A DNA stretch of 64,000 nucleotides from Elmis aenea. Taxonomy: Eukaryota; Arthropoda; Insecta; Coleoptera; Elmidae. The notes below the pieces were generated by a model. It was not told the origin of the DNA and did no database searches. It was given only the letters and a program-made list of their open reading frames with translations. Shown in pieces: positions 47,341-58,457 of the stretch. Position 1 is the stretch's first letter. The number at the start of each line of letters is the position of its first letter. The stretch lies in contig OX393581.1 of the NCBI GenBank assembly GCA_947652605.1, positions 28,948,788-29,012,787 on the forward strand. Direction: 5' to 3'. Made by a program: the position numbers and the translations under genes.

Positions 47341-48165
47341 TATTTAGTGTTATCGAATTGTTTTAAATAACTGATAAACCGCCCTAGTACTAATATAATA
47401 AAAATATGTAAATATATCTTTTTTTATATATTTCTTCTTTTTATAATAGGGAATATGAAATAATTAAAACTATTTATACATTGAATTTATTTTGATTCTT
47501 ACAGTAAAAAAACTTTAACTTGGTAATATTTAATTTTTCTAAAAGTAATACTTACTATAAAATTTACGCCTTTAGCTGCTAAGATCTAATAGGCTGCTAG
47601 GAAAACGCTTTCAGGGTTAAAAATAAACAATGATAGACTGCTAAGATAAAGAGTGATGAACGAATATATGGCGGGGAAATATGGAGGGGGAAATTAGTTT
47701 TGCTATGTTGTTTTCTGCTAGTGTACTAGAAAGAGATGTAAATATGACATTACGTGTATTATTACTTCTGCACTTCGACTAAAATTTAGTTCCCCCTTAA
47801 TGTCAAATTTGATGGACTAAACCATTAATTTTTTAAAAGTTTTTGACTTTAATATTAATAAAGATATAAAAACGATTTAAAATAAACATAAAAATCCTAT
47901 TTTTTTCGTTCTATTAAATGCTTCCCACTTACCCCTGAAATTAAGAAATAGACCAACGATATAATCCATTGTCACACTTACCCCAAACTCATGGGGAAGT
48001 GTGACCCATGAACATTAAAACAAACCAAAAATTATAATTTTATTCTAAAGCAACAGAATTACGAAACTTGTTCAATTGAAAGTGGAAACACTGAGGTACC
48101 TAGAGAAATAAATGAACGCCTTTTGAAAATCAACTAATGAAAAACTAGGTCGCACTTCCCCGGGA

Positions 48166-49334
48166 TTACCTTGTTTTTAAAAAAATTGTACCTAATTTTA
48201 ACTTGAGATGTTACGCTTTCTTTAAATAAACCAGTTAGGAATTTTGAGCGATGCGGTTCTAGATATTTTCTCGCTACATAAACTGCATCACATTGGTGTC
48301 ACCAGTCACCACTATGAAGTATCTTAAGATTATTTGTCGCAGCAATATTAGTCTTTGTTTTTATAGACTTTATTAACGCAATCAATAGTTAATAATCTGC
48401 TTATTGCATATTCTTAATGTAATTCCCAAAAAAGATAAAGATGAAAAATTTTGCATATTACGTTTTGGATAATGTAGTCCCTTCCCACACATCGAAAAGA
48501 AAAATAACCGTTTGTTTGTTTATTTACATACGTTATATAAACATTTCTCATGTTAGATGTCCATCAAGACGAGTAAACATGGCAATCAATGTCCAGGCCG
48601 CATAAAAACAGCAACAAATAAAACAATATTATAAATAGTAGAAAATTGATTACAATCATCATGTATGATCGCATCAGAATTTTTACACATCTACACATGT
48701 CATTCCTTATAAATTCGTATCATTAATAACCACTAATCATCATCTACCCGTCATGAGAATTTTTAAATTCTTATACAATACCTAGTGCAATACCAGATAT
48801 GGAATCTGTTAAAAATTAAAACATATCGCGATAGCCAGTAGAAAATCGACGATTAATCACTTGACCGAGACTTAACAAGGAGTTACTTACATTGATTGAA
48901 TGTGCAGGGAAATGTCGATAATGTAAGGCGAACCAGACAAGCAAAACGCCGCGTGAAACTTCTAGGAACATCGAAACTCAAACTTGTTTTGTTTTCAGAA
49001 AAGTATGCTTGTGTTATGATGTAAGATTTTTAACTTCTGTGCACAAACGTTAACAGTTCATTACAATGGTAGATAAGTTGCATGGGTAAAAATTGTATAA
49101 TTTTTTAACACTTCACGTGCACAATTTGTGAAACAAAGAGTGTATGTGACCATGAAGAAGATGGAGATCTCGTAAACCGTAAGAAATGAAAGAATATTTA
49201 TTTTAAAACGTACTTTCATGTGCTTAGTTGGAGCAGCTGAAACTGAAAATGTGCATATTGTGCTCAGTGGCAAAAAAAAAGTGGAATTTTAAAATGTTTT
49301 TCTACTACCACTGATGTAAATGACTCTTACCGTA
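48166..49334. other. AT-rich intron, nothing definite
   Basis: No coding or repeat structure was recognised. Confidence 0.4.
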
Positions 49335-49592
49335 CAGCCTGCATGTATAGTAAGTGAGTCCTAACGCACGGTAAGCAAAACGCACACTTGGCTAGAAAGA
49401 TCGAAGTAGCCTTACGTCAAACACTGCCTGCATGCATGTAGTAAGTGAGTTATAACGCACGGTAAGCAAAACGCACACTTGTCTAACGTCAAAGTAGGCT
49501 TACGTCAAAATTGACAAGACAACGTAATTACATGTGTGTATAAGCCAAAAAGTAGTTATAATCGTATGTATTATGTGTTCGTAGAAAAAGTA
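49335..49592 (+). repeat. CAGCCTGCATG element end with an 89-bp tandem duplication
   Basis: TACAGCCTGCATG starts a stretch whose unit, including CTAACGCACGGTAAGCAAAA and GCTTACGTCAAA, is present twice in tandem (from 49338 and 49427). One copy of the same sequence lies at 56384-56558. No inverted partner was seen. Confidence 0.65.
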
Positions 49593-50329
49593 GGCTACAT
49601 AACTCGAGTTGTAAAGCAATTACGCACTCACTGCTACGCGGCTCCGTGCGTAATATTATTCATGGTTACAATAATCTAAATCGCTAAGCGTTGGTAAAAC
49701 AAAATCAATGTGCTTTTTTTTTCTATAAAAATCGAAAAAAGTCATCTCTTGCTTAATTTAAGAAAAGCAACAAATTTGATTTTTTAACGACATAAACCCT
49801 CTTTAAAAAATAAATTAAACCAAGCTTAATTACAAAATTAATATTTCATATTGTGTTTATATTTTTAAATCTAAGCTGTGTATCGTTAAATTGAAAACGT
49901 TTCTTTAATACCTGAAAAGGGAAGTAAAAAATATACTTATTTATGACTACAAGTAAAACTGTGCATAATGTTGTGAATACATACAAATTGACCACAAAAA
50001 AATTAAAGGCAAAAGTTATTTAAGCTGTTAAATAAGTAAAACAAGCGGTGCATTTAAAAACAATAAAAAGTTACAACACGTTGCAATTCGTCAAAGAAAC
50101 ATTATTCAGCACTTCTGTTTCTGAACTAATTTTGTATCGTTGCAACCAAAATGAACAACCGTTAAGTATATTTATTTCAGTGGAAATTTAAAAAAGTTTG
50201 CGGTAACGGTATTTATACTGTTTACTTAGCACCTACGTCAACATCTAAACAAAAACGATTTTAAATATAACTGAAAAATCATGTTAATCCATTCCTAACA
50301 TATTTATTAATATCGATTTTTTTAATTAA
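49593..50329. other. AT-rich intron, nothing definite
   Basis: No coding or repeat structure was recognised. Confidence 0.35.
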
Positions 50330-50879
50330 ATCCCTTTAATAGTAATTTCATACGGTTTACTCACCTGCTTCCTCGAAAAAAGGGACAAAGACAATTATTT
50401 ACCATGCCGATTAGGATTTATTTTAAATAAAATATTTGTTTTTGCCATTTTTAACAACAATTGTTTCAAAAAAGTGCCAACTGTTATACATTGTCGAATT
50501 TAGAATAAAATGCTCAACAAATTGGCGTTAAAATCAGATATAGCGTCCATAAGAAAAAATTGACCTGATGATGGTTTTAAAAAAACGAAACGTCGCACGA
50601 AAAATATAATTGGGGAATTTGATTCCTTGCAAAAAGTGGCCATGGAAATGTTTTTACAAAAATGAAATTCGAGATCAAGTGAAAAAGTTACGGGCAAAAA
50701 ACAAAAATCCACTTTTTTACTTTTTTCCCTATATCTCAAAAACTAAAAGAGCTAGATAAGTTCTGTTTGCATCAAATTATTAAGCACCTAAATATACAAC
50801 TTTGCCCTAATTTAACCGAAGTCGTAACTCTTACCGTTTACGAGATCCCCATAGTGGCCCGCGAAAAACGAGAACCCTG
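50330..50879. mobile_element. Partial copy of the CAGGGTTCTCG element, inverted relative to 38787-39320
   Basis: It ends CGAAAAACGAGAACCCTG next to TA at 50880 and shares AAAACGAAACGTCG, ATATAATTGGGGAATTTGATT and CAACTTTGCCCTAATTTAAC with the other copy. The left terminal repeat is missing, with the sequence fading near AATCCCTTTAATAG at 50330. Confidence 0.78.
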
Positions 50880-53233
50880 TATATCGCTAAATATTGAGAT
50901 AAAAAAAAACTTTAAGTGGACATTACTTTTATTGATATTTTTAGGACAAGAATGTATTATGTAATGAATATTTTTGCAGTGAAGTTTGAAAAATATTTAC
51001 AGGTACATCAATTTTTCAGTAACTGATGGTCCGGCACCTCTTTTAGTCCGTGTAGGGCGCACTTTTTTACATCATTTACACTGCACTTGTTAGTAGCGAT
51101 ATCTCAATTTTGTAAGATTCTTAACTTAGTTTGCTTAAATTTAACCTTAATTAATTCGGTGGGGCTTTGAAACCAAGAGTGTCGGGAATTCGATATTGTA
51201 CCTTTACATGTATTTATTATCAATGACTAGCAAAATCAATCGTTTCCCGCTCAATGTCACATAATTTATATTTTTACTAATTTATGTATCTTGATTTGCT
51301 AAGTAACTTTCATTTCATTCTTTTAAAATAAAAGTTAAAACATAGAAAAATTTAAACAACGTTTAACGTTAATGTATCACGGTAATAAAGGTTCATCTTT
51401 CAAGTTTACTTTTTAATAACCTTATAATTTAGGCTACACCTCATATTTTGTTTTACTGATATTATTAATGTCCTTAAGAAAGCCATGATCTTTGCGTAAT
51501 AAAATTTCTGTGCAAAATGCTCCAAGCAAATGTCCTCAATTTTGAAAAAAATGCAAATGTAATGTTGCAACTACAATTTACAATAAATCATAGATAGAGA
51601 GACGTTTAACCCAATTAAGTACAATTAAGTTTTTCGACAATGCAACTATCAGTTGGTGTTGACTATCTCAAGGTGATTTACAATCTATAATTGGTTCATA
51701 GTAGGATTTATACCGAGTGTATTACCATAATTAGTTTATCTCGTATCATTTCCACTCTATAATTAATAAGACAGGCTGCCACTAGCACTCAAGGAAGTAA
51801 ATGGTTCGCGATTATCAGTCGTGGCTGCGATCGAGCTATAGAATTTTTTGAGTTATTTTAAAATCGGTTGAACGAATAAATAAAATGCTGCGGAATTTTT
51901 CTAATACGGGAATTACATAATGCAGAAATAATCCTTGCATATAATCAATAATTAAAGTTCTTCGCTCTCATGGTGAGTATGATATCTGCCACACTATCTA
52001 TCTGAGTGACAGGTATGATAGAGTACCGTGCAGCGGCTGTTGCTCGGCGGTAGATGTACATAAGCAGTTCCGCATTTCTGGTCTTAACTATTTGTATTTA
52101 ACTACAAAAGTTTTATATTCCCTACTCATCTTTGACTATACATGCCTCTACGGCAATATACATACAGCTGGACTATTTCACGGTTTTTTTTTACGACTAT
52201 AAACCACTTTAATAAAGTTAATTACAAATTTCACAATGTGTAATCGTAAATTATAAATCCTAGGTTGTCCTTACAAAATAATGGCATTTAAAGGCAACGA
52301 ACCAATTAGATCCAAAACAGTGATAAGCAATTAGAATTTAGGGCAGGTCTATAGTTTTAAATAATCTATAATGTGACGTACTGTAGTATTAATACAAAAC
52401 AGACATAATAGACTTGACAATTTTTAAGAGATTACCGTAAGAAAATAATTGAGAAAATTAGTAATGAGAGAGCCAGAAATAAAACTTTATAGTTTAATGG
52501 ATGTGATATTTGGTGCTGAAATGATAATTACACGAGAATAGTGAAAAGTAAACGTCCTGCAAAACAAAATACTCCAACAAGGACAAAATTATTAAGCCCA
52601 CACGTATCAAATGTCCACAACAAGGTGTTCTAAACAAGCACTAAAATGCATATCCAAGGAAAACCGCAGTATTTAGAGGTTCATAGAGGACAGGATAGCA
52701 GCTCGAGTCGGAACATGCAAGGGGGCTTAATCCTTGAAGTAGATAATGATGATTAGTTATCCATAGAACATTAAAAAGTATATTACAAATCGCGTGCGTA
52801 TAGTTGATATCTTAACAACTAATACAGAATCCTTTGCATTCGTTTCTAAGGGATGGACGAATACTGAATCAGACGAGTATGGAACCAGATTTTCCACCGG
52901 AATTAACATAAAATGAAAGAATCCGTTTCCACGCCGAATCTGATACATGAACAAATAAAATTTAACCAGAACTTTACTAAAAAGCTTTGTTGGCAGAAAC
53001 TAGAGAAGAGGTTAGGAGATTTGTTTAAAAAAGGGAAGTCACCTTCCATTAAAACATCAAGTAACTTCAATTCTGGTAATCGATGTCTTTTTTGTCCCTT
53101 TTCCGACGATTCACTAACATTCGATTTAGCAAAAAACTTGTACAGTGTTGTCTGTTTCTAAGGTTTCGTCACGGATATTGGACTTTTGAACGAATATCGA
53201 AGCATTTTTTTGCTGGAAAAAATTGACGAATAT
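50880..53233. other. AT-rich intron, nothing definite
   Basis: An 82-codon plus-strand frame (52913-53161) is unrecognised. Nothing else was seen. Confidence 0.35.
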
Positions 53234-54125
53234 TGAGGCGGACAAATCTAAAGTTTCCACACAGAGTATCTCCGTTATTATCAGAGATAGAAAAAAACTA
53301 AGTGCGTAGTCTCGATTTCTTTTTCAAGAGGAATTCATTGCCGTAAACAGATTTTTAATATCTTTTTTAAATTTCGAAATATGGCCAAAAACCGATTTTT
53401 GTCAATTTTCAAAAATGTTAAATATCTCGCTTAAACAAAAAGATAGAGAAAAACATTAAATACATTTTTGGCATGTTTTTTTTGTCCTTAATAAGATAGC
53501 GATGTTCAATTTTTTTTTACTGATATAAATATACATATATTACACATAACTTTCTTATTTTAAATGGCAACCGTAAGCAAATTATATATTTTTGAAAAGC
53601 GCAAAAAATAAGCTTTCGATTCATATCAAAGTCAACTATAATTGCCTTTTAAAATAAGAAAGTTAGATGTAATATATCAATGTTTGTACAAGTAAAAAAT
53701 AATAATTGAACATTGCTATCTTATTAAGGACAAAAAATTATGCAAAAAATGTCTAAAGTTTTTTTCAATCTTTTCGTTTAAGCGAGATATTTAACATTTT
53801 TGAAAAGTGCCATAAATGGTGTTGGCTATATTTCGAGTATTAAAAAAGATAATTGAACATCGGTATCTTATTAGGGACAAAAAACCATGCCAAAAATGTC
53901 TTTAAAGTTTTCCTCTATCTTTTCGTTTAAGCGAGATATTTACCATTTTCGAAAAGTGCCAAAAATAGGTTTTTGCTTATATTTTGAAGATTATAAAAGA
54001 TATCAAAAATCTGTTTACGGCAACGAATTCCTCTCGAAAAAAGAAATCGAGACTACTTACCTAGTTTTTTTCTATCTGATAATAACCGAGATACCCTGTA
54101 TGGGCATCGAAAATAGGTCACCCTG
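53234..54125. mobile_element. Foldback element (0.9 kb) with a double CCCTGTA right end
   Basis: The arms meet near 53600. Shared inverted blocks include AAATCTGTTTACGGCAA, ATATTTAACATTTT and TCTTATTAAGGACAAAAA. The right side carries two end motifs, ACCCTGTA near 54093 and CACCCTGTA ending the element at 54125. The left end is weathered, and its limit is approximate. Confidence 0.78.
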
Positions 54126-54700
54126 TACAATGAAATTAGTTTCTGAATAAAACAGATATACAAAAAATTATAGAGAGAGAATTATATATCATTCATCATT
54201 GAGCCGTATAATCCTAGGGATTATGGCTAACGCCAAGAGTGTATATAAATGGTTTAATATAACGTATTTAAATTTTTATTTTACTTTTTTTTCAGCATTT
54301 TCCGATACCGCTTATACTTACACACGCCTACACATTAATGGAAACTTATGTTATTTTTGATTAAAATCTATAAAACTTAATAATTACGTGCAAATGCAAT
54401 ATAATAACTTTCACTACTAATAATAGGAAACGTACATTACTGATAAATAATTAGCTAACAATAATTAAAACTTTAAATTTATTAAGGACAGCAAAAACTA
54501 CAGACTGCATTACTGAATAGAAGTTATTGATTAAATTATTATAAAATGATAATTTTAATGTTGAAAAGTTAATAAATATTTAGTATGTATTAGTTTTTTA
54601 GAGATATTGAAAAATTAAAATTCCTTAATGCAGCTGACTTGCAGTAATTTTGATATGCATTTGTTGTGCCGTATATTAAAATCCTTGACAGTTGGTTATA
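54126..54700. other. AT-rich intron, nothing definite
   Basis: No structure was recognised. Confidence 0.35.
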
Positions 54701-54708
54701 CATGTTGT

Positions 54709-55415
54709 CAGTGATGTGAGTGTGTCATAATGACCGCGTCATGACAGTTTGTCATGACGGTCATGACGTCACGTCACAATGATTTTAAATGACCGTGACC
54801 ATTCTAACCTCCAAAATTTAAAATGACAGTATTTCTAACATCCAAAAATGACAGTTTTAAGTTTACATGGTGGTTGTCACTTGATTTGTGTTAATCTTAA
54901 TTGCAATATCGTTAATAAAAATATAAATACCACTATATAAAGTATTCTGAAAGTTGGTAAACACAATGCGGAGAAAAGGGAAGGTATTTTACTTTTTTGT
55001 ACGTTATCCTGCAAGTTCGCAGCAAAAGGTAGCAAAAGGTACTTATGGTTGCCAATTTTGTAGAAAGAGATACGGATTACATGCCACTGGAATGGCAGAA
55101 CATGCAAGAAATGCCCAGAGCATGTAAAATTAAAGTTGAAACGCAAATAAAAGTTTTATTAAAAAATGTTTAGCTCTCAGCATAAGTAGTCCAAAATCAC
55201 CTTCAACTCCCTCGACTTCTAGAGCCTTCTCTGAAGGAATACAATACCCAGATAGAGATACTGATACTAATAATTCTGCTTTTTATTTATTATTCCTATT
55301 ACATATATATTAATTTTATACCATTGTTATAAAAATAATCATAAATGACGGTCATATGACCGGTCATGACGGTCATGACGTCACAATCATAAATGACCGT
55401 CATTTCACATCACTA
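54709..55415 (+). mobile_element. Non-autonomous hAT element with 8-bp duplication CATGTTGT
   Basis: The ends CAGTGATGTGAGTG and (inverted) TAGTGATGTGAAATG are flanked by perfect CATGTTGT copies at 54701-54708 and 55416-55423. Subterminal arrays of TGACGGTCATGACGTCA and related motifs lie on both sides. It keeps the first exon-like part of a transposase (54966-55127). Confidence 0.93.
54966..55127 (+). pseudogene. BED zinc-finger remnant of a hAT transposase
   Basis: A 53-codon frame starting MRRKGKVFYFF contains YGCQFCRKRYGLHATGMAEH. This has the CxxC followed by spaced histidine layout of the BED-type finger at the start of many hAT transposases, although the last zinc ligand is not clear. 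A stop follows at AQSM. After it, a serine/proline-rich linker (SSPKSPSTPSTSRAFSEG) can be read in another frame. The catalytic domain is absent. Confidence 0.65.
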
Positions 55416-55824
55416 CATGTTGTAAAACTTAACCTTCACGAGATGCTCTTTAAAAACGTGGATTTATTAGCCTTAACCTTATATTACAGCATGTACAAGA
55501 TAACGTAACCCAAAAAAAATAATGTAAAATGGAAGTTAAACTATTTTACACGTTTATTTAATTATAGTAAATTGATTTATTATTAAAAACAACCTTTCAC
55601 AATTTAAACTAATTCATTTCCACAAATAGGGAGAGTTAATGAAATCAACTTCATTTATAAATGATCGTACACGATTGTTATTTTGAGTGGGCATAATGTA
55701 GTTGGCGCCGTTAGTTGTCAACAGGGAAATGATAAAAATTAATATACAATTAATAAATTTTGTTAACAGTTATCACTTATTCTTCTGCTACCCGTCAGAA
55801 AATTGCTACTAAATATATTTATCT
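55416..55824. other. Intron stretch, nothing definite
   Basis: It begins with the right duplication of the hAT and has no other recognised structure. Confidence 0.35.
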
Positions 55825-56381
55825 CAACAACAAATAAGAAAACCTTGGTAATTTGTACCACATGACCACATGAGTTTTATAAGGTTTTACACCTTGTTTT
55901 TTTTGTTTTCACAGCCTACTATGATTTTCTTTTTAAAAAAACTGAAAAGCCTTCGTAATTTGCGTATTATTGAAAATAAATACAAGCCTTATATATTTGG
56001 AATGAGAAAAAAATAAGGAATTTAAATAGGTCTTAGCCAACTATCGTTCCCATTTAAAAAAAGGTAAGTTTGTGCCATAACGCCATACGGCGAGCGTATT
56101 TTTTTTTGGTAGTATAATCCAATTAAACATAAAAATATCTAAAAATAATCTCCTTAATTTTTTTCGATATTTACAACAATAACGGAGATATGGACACATT
56201 ATTAATATGACAAAAAAACACTTTTTATTCAATATCTCGAAAACCGGAGGTGATAAAATATTTTTGAAAACGGTTTTGAGTTTGTCCCAAAAAACTGCAC
56301 ATTTTTGGTAATTTAACCGTTTCTCTATCTTAAATATTAACCGAGATACCCATGCAATGCCATCAAATTTGGACCACCCTG
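55825..56381. mobile_element. Half copy (right arm only) of the foldback at 36739-37945
   Basis: It runs from CAACAACAAATAAGAAAACC through TTACACCTTGTTTT, ACACATTATTAATATGAC and AGATACCCATGCAATGCCAT to CCACCCTG, in the order of the right arm at 37388-37945. The left arm is wholly absent. TA follows at 56382-56383. Confidence 0.85.
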
Positions 56382-56383
56382 TA

Positions 56384-56558
56384 CAGCCTGCATGCATAGT
56401 AAGTGGGTCCTTACGCACGGTAAGCAAAAAGCACACGTCTAGAAATGTCAAAGTAGGCTTACGTCAAACTTGACACTTAACAGCGTACCTACAAGTGTGT
56501 TTACTATTAGCCAAAAAACCGATAAAATCGTATGTATTATGTGATCGTAGAAAAAGTA
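56384..56558 (+). repeat. CAGCCTGCATG element end, second genomic copy
   Basis: It matches the second unit of 49335-49592 (CTTACGCACGGTAAGC, GCTTACGTCAAACTTGAC, ATCGTATGTATTATGTG). It begins immediately after the TA shared with the half foldback ending at 56381. Confidence 0.7.
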
Positions 56559-57675
56559 TGCGTAATATGCTTCTTACAATTCTTGTTATGTAATATACTA
56601 TGAAAAACACAAGTAAAAGTGTAATGAGATTTTTATGGTCAAAATTTTTAAAACTTATTTGATTGTTTAAACTGAATATTCTAACTTAATTTTGCTGATT
56701 TTTAATTTATGTTGATTGCATTCCACATTTTTGTAACTTTCACGTTGCGGTTCATTACCCAACAGTTGTGAGGGCAAAACTATTAAACTTGACGTCTCAC
56801 ATGCTCATATTCTTTATCGCGCAGAGGCGTTACTTTGGTCAATTGGATTTTATTTAATTTATTACGAATTATTTTATAAAGTTCCAAGTAGATATAGTAA
56901 ACACTTTCATTTATAACGATAAAGTTTAATAGTTCTATAAATTAATGTGTAAGATACGAGCGGTTATCTTTCATTTTAATCACAGCCAATTGCGAAAAAG
57001 TATTTAATTATAATTTTTACGATTGTCTCTTTCACAATTTACTTAAGGGCAAGAAAGAAGGGATGTATTACGGATAAAGCAATACTTTACATGCTGTTTT
57101 CATTTCGAAGAACACTTATATTTTCTAACGCTAATATCTCCTCTTTTGTTTACGATAAACCTAACATTAGGTACGAGAGGAAGTTGTATTGATTGGGACA
57201 GTGCATTGGAAACATGAAGAATAAAAAAGAGTATTAGAAGAGTATTAGAAGAGTATAGGAATAGGAAACGCTAATGCAGAGTTATGCAGAATTTAATTTT
57301 GCACTAGAAAATGAAAAAAAAGTGGGCATTTTATTTGAAAAATACGAGTTTTTGTGGTCCGAAGTTGTATTAAAAGAAAATTAAATTTTGGACACCCTGT
57401 AAGTAATGCATCGATTTCAAAAATTCCAGTAAACTACAAGGTTTCTTCTATGCATAGTCTCAATTTGAGCATTTGCTCTACAAAAATGGCAGCGGTAGAT
57501 AATATTATAAGCATCACGATGAAAATCAAAAATTTTTCAAAAAAGTCAAAAAATCTAAAAAACGACTGCACTGTATAGTGGTAATGTCTTATGACATAAC
57601 GACCCTTCTATTTTCATTGACTAATTCTTAAGTGAGTCATAAAACAAACATAATTTTTATCAAAAAATCGAGGTA
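56559..57675. other. Intron stretch with one solo CACCCTGTA end
   Basis: TTTTGGACACCCTGTA ends at 57401 without a left partner. The rest is unremarkable. Confidence 0.35.
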
Positions 57676-58457
57676 GGGGAGAGCGGGGTAGTGACGCTCA
57701 GTGGGTAATTACGCTCACCGTCGTTTTGCGCCAGTTTTCAAATATTTAAAAGTTAAACTTAGCAGCTACCTAGCTTTCGTTCTAATAAACACAATGCCGT
57801 AAGTAAAAAAACTTATTTCACCATAAAACGTAAGTTAATTGAGTGTGTGTCATTTTGAACATTTTCATATAAGAAATCGCCTACAAAAAAAAACTGTAAG
57901 TAGCTCAATTAGTCTAATTTGAGTTTGTGCTTTGGTCTCCTATGAAATTTGTGTCATTTTTAGCAGGAGTGACCATATAAAGTTTTTTTTTAAATTCAAG
58001 GCTAGTTTAGTAAAATACCGAATTTAGAAAATTGTGCAACAGGGGGTAATGGCGCTCAATTAGCTACGGTTATACCGTGCAGTGAGCGGCATTACCCTCA
58101 TGGATATTTTTATATAATTTAATTTACATTTTATTTTTTCTTATAGTAATTGTGCACAATGCCTCGTACAACTAAAAGAACAACTGGTAAAGCATCCTGG
58201 AATATCAATATCCAAAAATGTTTACACGTAAAATAGGTGAGTGCTATTACCCACTAGCAGGCGGGTAATTCCGCTCACTTACATGTTTTTAAATTATTAA
58301 TAACTTTTTGTTCTTTAAGGTTCAATCAAGTTTGACTTAACCCGAACACTAAGTATTGTTTTGGCGACAACAACCTCAAATTACAGGGTAATTGTTGTTA
58401 CGGTTTAGAATATATGAATTTTTTCGCTTAGGTGGGCGCCATTGCCCCTCCCTCCCC
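57676..58457 (+). mobile_element. Pogo-like non-autonomous element (782 bp) with TA flanks
   Basis: The ends GGGGAGAGCGGGGTAGTGAC and (inverted) GGGGAGGGAGGGGCAATGGC are both flanked by TA. Motifs of the form GGGTAATNNCGCTCA are repeated through the element (57700, 58045, 58090, 58260), like transposase-binding sites. It keeps the start of a transposase at 58159. Confidence 0.85.
58159..58236 (+). pseudogene. First codons of a pogo-like transposase
   Basis: The ATG opens MPRTTKRTTGKASWN, matching the conserved start of pogo/Tigger-type transposases (MPR.YKRKT..G.W pattern). It ends at a stop after 25 codons. Only the N-terminal tip survives. Confidence 0.6.

Larger units (their letters stand above)
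45832..47796. mobile_element. TTAA-flanked element (piggyBac-like ends) nested in the pogo-like relic
   Basis: GGGGGAACTAAAGGC at the left and (inverted) GGGGGAACTAAATTTTAG at the right are bordered by TTAA at 45828-45831 and 47797-47800. The TTAA target is the mark of piggyBac-type transposition. No piggyBac transposase was seen. An internal inverted pair, TGGCGGTACAGG (45944) and CCTGTACCGCC (46075), lies near the left end. The interior holds a BEL/Pao fragment. Confidence 0.72.
44778..48165 (+). mobile_element. Pogo-like DNA transposon relic (3.4 kb including nested insertions)
   Basis: The ends AACCCGGGGAAGTGTG and (inverted) ATCCCGGGGAAGTGCG are each flanked by TA. Subterminal copies of GGGGAAGTGTGAC recur at 44803, 45080-45125 and 47970-48005. 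The body encodes transposase remnants at 45156-45780. Without the TTAA element at 45832-47796 the relic would be only about 1.4 kb, so much of the transposase had already been lost. Confidence 0.8.
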
